From positions 183,201,388-183,265,387 of the forward strand of contig NC_084827.1 of the NCBI RefSeq assembly GCF_033115175.1: a stretch of 64,000 nucleotides of DNA. Reading direction: 5' to 3'. Source of the stretch: Lepus europaeus. Its lineage: Eukaryota; Chordata; Mammalia; Lagomorpha; Leporidae. Below are positions 45,850-64,000 of the stretch, piece by piece. A model generated the notes under the pieces. The model had not been told where the DNA came from. It did not search any database and saw nothing but the letters and a program-made list of their open reading frames with translations. The position numbers and the translations under genes are program-made. How positions within the stretch are numbered: position 1 is the stretch's first letter; every line of letters starts with the position of its first letter.

Positions 45850-48159
45850 TTGTAAACTGCCGTGCAAAAACAGAGCAGAGTTCACCACCTCAGCCATTTA
45901 GGTGCCTGGTTCAGTGGCACTGGCCCCTACACGCGGCTGCACAGCCGTCAGCTCTCCCTCCATGCCTGTGCCCAGGCACAGGACCGGGCCGTGTGGTAAC
46001 TGACGCTCTGCTTGGCTGGTGCTGCCCACGGTCCCGTGTCCCAGCTGTCCCCTCCAGGGCTGTCCCCAGGTGCCCACGGCTGACACCCTGGACAAATTCA
46101 TGGTGATGATGGGTGCTCCTTGTCTTGGCCCCGGGACCTGGCAGGACTGCCTCCGGCACAGGTGCCCATGTGCAGCCACCCCAGCCCAGCCCGCCCGGAG
46201 AACAGGTGCTGCCTGTGGGAAGGCCCCGTGCCCGCCGGTCTCACCTCTGCCCTTGCTCGCCCTCGCCGGGCTGCCGGGCACAGGGTGGTGCTGCTGGTGG
46301 CTCTGCGGCGGCCCCAGGGGACGGGTCACCTGCAGGGCAGCGCTCAGGTGGAGGGTGAGGACCTGCAGGAATGCAGAGCCTCTCTCGAAGCCTGCAGCCT
46401 CCGTGGCGGCCCGTCTGGCTGTCACCCTGCTGGAATCTGCTTCCTGTCTGTCTTGGTGACTCTGCGCCCCCAGGGACCAGCACCTCCTCTGCAGAGGCAC
46501 AGCTGACCCAGGCCACAGGTGTGTCCCTCGGGTGCTGGACAGGAAGTGGCCGGGACCACGCCACGCATGCACCAAAACACAGCTGTGTCCTGGACTCGGC
46601 TCCGCACTTGCTGATGGCACTGCTGATGGGAACTGCCGATGGCACTGGGGCTGCTGCCCACGCGCTCGGGCGTCTGTGCCCACCTGCTCCGTCCACACCC
46701 GGAGCTGGCCCCATGGCTCCTGTCCCCTTGTGGGTCCAGCACTGCCAGAACTGTGGGCATTGAGGGGCTGCAGAGAGGACCACGGCAGACGGTCACTCTC
46801 AGGCCCAGGGCTGAGGCCAGTCCGGGAGCTCTCGTCTGGCCCAGCCGCAGCCCTGGTCAGGACGCTGGTGGTGCACACAGGGCCCAGGACTGCCCAGGGT
46901 GTCCAAGGGAGCCATCGCCCTGGGATGGAGACTCCCACAAGCAGGGACTGGGCTGGACAGCTTACAGGGCACTGCTCACACAGAGGTGCCAAAAATGGGC
47001 AGATGTCACCCTGGCCTCTGATCCACACAGGAGCCCCCAAGGGCCCCTCCCCTGCCCAGCCCCAGAGCAGGGACCAGACGCCAGGCCGGGGCTGCCTGTG
47101 TCACTCCATGCAGGGGCTGCAGGGGCTCTGACGGGGCTTCTGCCTCAGGGCAACAGGATGCCATCCTCTGGCAGGTGGCCCTGGATGGATGCCCCAGCCT
47201 CCACCCCACCCCAGGAGCTCACCCTGGAGGGCAAGGCCACAGCCCCTGGGCCCTGGACCTCAGCTCCCTGTGGCTCACCAGGGTCCAGTCCTTGGGCAGA
47301 GGCCCTGGGGCGCAGGTGGTTGTGGTGCTGGGGAGAGCCTGGAAGGCTGCAGAGTCTGAACCTGGAGCACAGGTCAGAGGTCAGCACTGGCCCAGAGCCA
47401 CCATCAGAGGCACTGAGCAGGCCCCCGTGCCCTGGCACTGTCCAGTGAACCCTGGCTGCAGATGTCAAGTAGGGCTTTGTCCAGCCAGCGAGCCTGGCCT
47501 AGCCCCCAAGGGACACCCTGGCCACTGTGCCCTCAGCCCTGGCCATGGGCGTTTCATGGTGTTGGGGAGGGGGCTTCCTCTTTGCAAGAGACCTCCCTTT
47601 CCCGAATGTCAGTTCTGAGAGGTGGTCCCGGCAGGCCTGGGGTCGGACATGCTGACCAGCCCAGTGGTCACCGTCACCGCCTGGGCCCCCTGGCTGTGCT
47701 AGGAGGCAGGGGTGAGGGCACCTGCCAGTCTGCAGCCGGCTCTGAGGGCTGTGAGGACACCAGTCTTGGTCCCTGAGCGGGGGGCTCCCCCAGAGGGGCT
47801 GCACCAGCACCAGCCAGCAGGAGGTGCCCTCTCGGGACGAGCAGTCTCAGGGGAGGGGACAGAGCGGCGTATGCAGCACAGACAGCCTGGGGGCAGCAGC
47901 GACGGGGGGCCCCAGGGCTCCAGGGACAGCCCCTCCCGCTCCAGCCTCAGTGGCCCCTCTGCCTCGCCACCCACCACCCGCCCTGAGTTCCTGGCACAGC
48001 TGCAGCTCAGGGCCGTGGGTGGCAGGGACTGGAGGTTTGTGCTGTGTGCCTGGTGCGTGGCTGCTGGGCGCATGGGGGCTCTTGGGAGGCCGTCCCGGGT
48101 GTCCTCACTCAGGATGGCCTCGCTGGGTCTCCAGGGACACAGCTTGCAGCCAACAGAAC
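45850..48159. other. Intergenic DNA upstream of the CROCC2 promoter, no gene seen
   Basis: Unique GC-rich DNA. No homologous exon was recognised. Open frames over 200 codons near 45898-47448 on both strands have no consistent composition or splice structure. Confidence 0.45.
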
Positions 48160-48345
48160 TCTTTGGTCGCCATAGCAACAGGGCCCGCATGCCTGTTTCC
48201 AGGGAGACCCAGCCCTCAGCGTCCTGGTTGCTGGGCAACGCCCACAGCTCCAGTGACCGCACGAAGGTGTCCGGGCGTCCAGGTGCCGGGCAGGTGTGGG
48301 GCCGGTGCACCAGGAAGGCGTCTCTGAGCCCTGCCTCTGGCCACC
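48160..48345 (+). promoter_or_regulatory. CROCC2: CROCC2 promoter with two RFX X-box motifs
   Basis: GTCGCCATAGCAAC at 48166-48179 matches the X-box consensus GTNRCCNNRGYAAC at every fixed position. GTTGCTGGGCAAC at 48227-48239 is a second, one-base-spacer version. They lie 180 and 119 bp before the start codon at 48346. RFX factors bind X-boxes in promoters of cilium genes, so this supports both the start chosen and the identity of the gene as a ciliary rootlet component. Confidence 0.75.

Positions 48346-64000
<15,655 letters not shown>

Overview
This is mammalian nuclear DNA, almost certainly from a lagomorph and most likely rabbit. About fifteen copies or fragments of the rabbit C-repeat SINE (tRNA-like head with a GTTCGAGTCCC B-box, CT-rich stretch, AATAAATAAAT tail) are scattered through it. 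The three genes sit in the order and orientation known for human 2q37.3: AGXT (+), MAB21L4 (-), CROCC2 (+). Gene models were built by hand from splice-site phase and from remembered mammalian proteins; no database was searched.

Layout. 1-24 kb lies upstream of AGXT and has no recognisable protein gene. It holds C-repeats, a GC-rich CpG island with RFX X-box motifs (about 5640-6110), and a run of minisatellites (1-505, 7868-8068, 12736-13745, 14155-15615, 19085-21315, 21825-22270, 23485-23985). 24,387-31,815 is a complete AGXT of 11 coding exons and 392 codons, ending in a peroxisomal SRL signal. A dead mitochondrial leader lies just upstream of its ATG. 36,102-40,904 (-) is a complete MAB21L4 of 5 coding exons and 437 codons. 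48,346 to the right edge is the 5' part of CROCC2; eight coding exons are supported and the gene runs off the window. Its promoter carries two X-boxes, which suits a ciliary rootlet gene. Its 10-kb first intron contains an L1 fragment with a C-repeat in it, and a solo LTR inside that C-repeat.

The most unusual feature is that two of the minisatellites are made of splice junctions. AGXT intron 4 (26,471-28,008) is roughly 80 copies of an 18-19 bp unit that repeats the exon 4 donor, CACAG/GTGAG. CROCC2 intron 8 (62,680 to the window end) is about 25 copies of a unit of about 50 bp that repeats the end of exon 8 and its donor, GGCCAG/GTGGG. One CROCC2 unit still carries a near-perfect 32-nt copy of the coding exon end. 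Both genes therefore have a true donor followed at once by a long series of decoys.

The three genes are neighbours by conserved synteny, not by function: AGXT is a liver glyoxylate-detoxifying enzyme, MAB21L4 an epithelial differentiation factor, and CROCC2 a coiled-coil rootlet protein. The very high GC content and the more than 20 tandem arrays fit a gene-dense, recombination-prone chromosome-end region. Many long open frames here are by-products of those arrays and are not genes.
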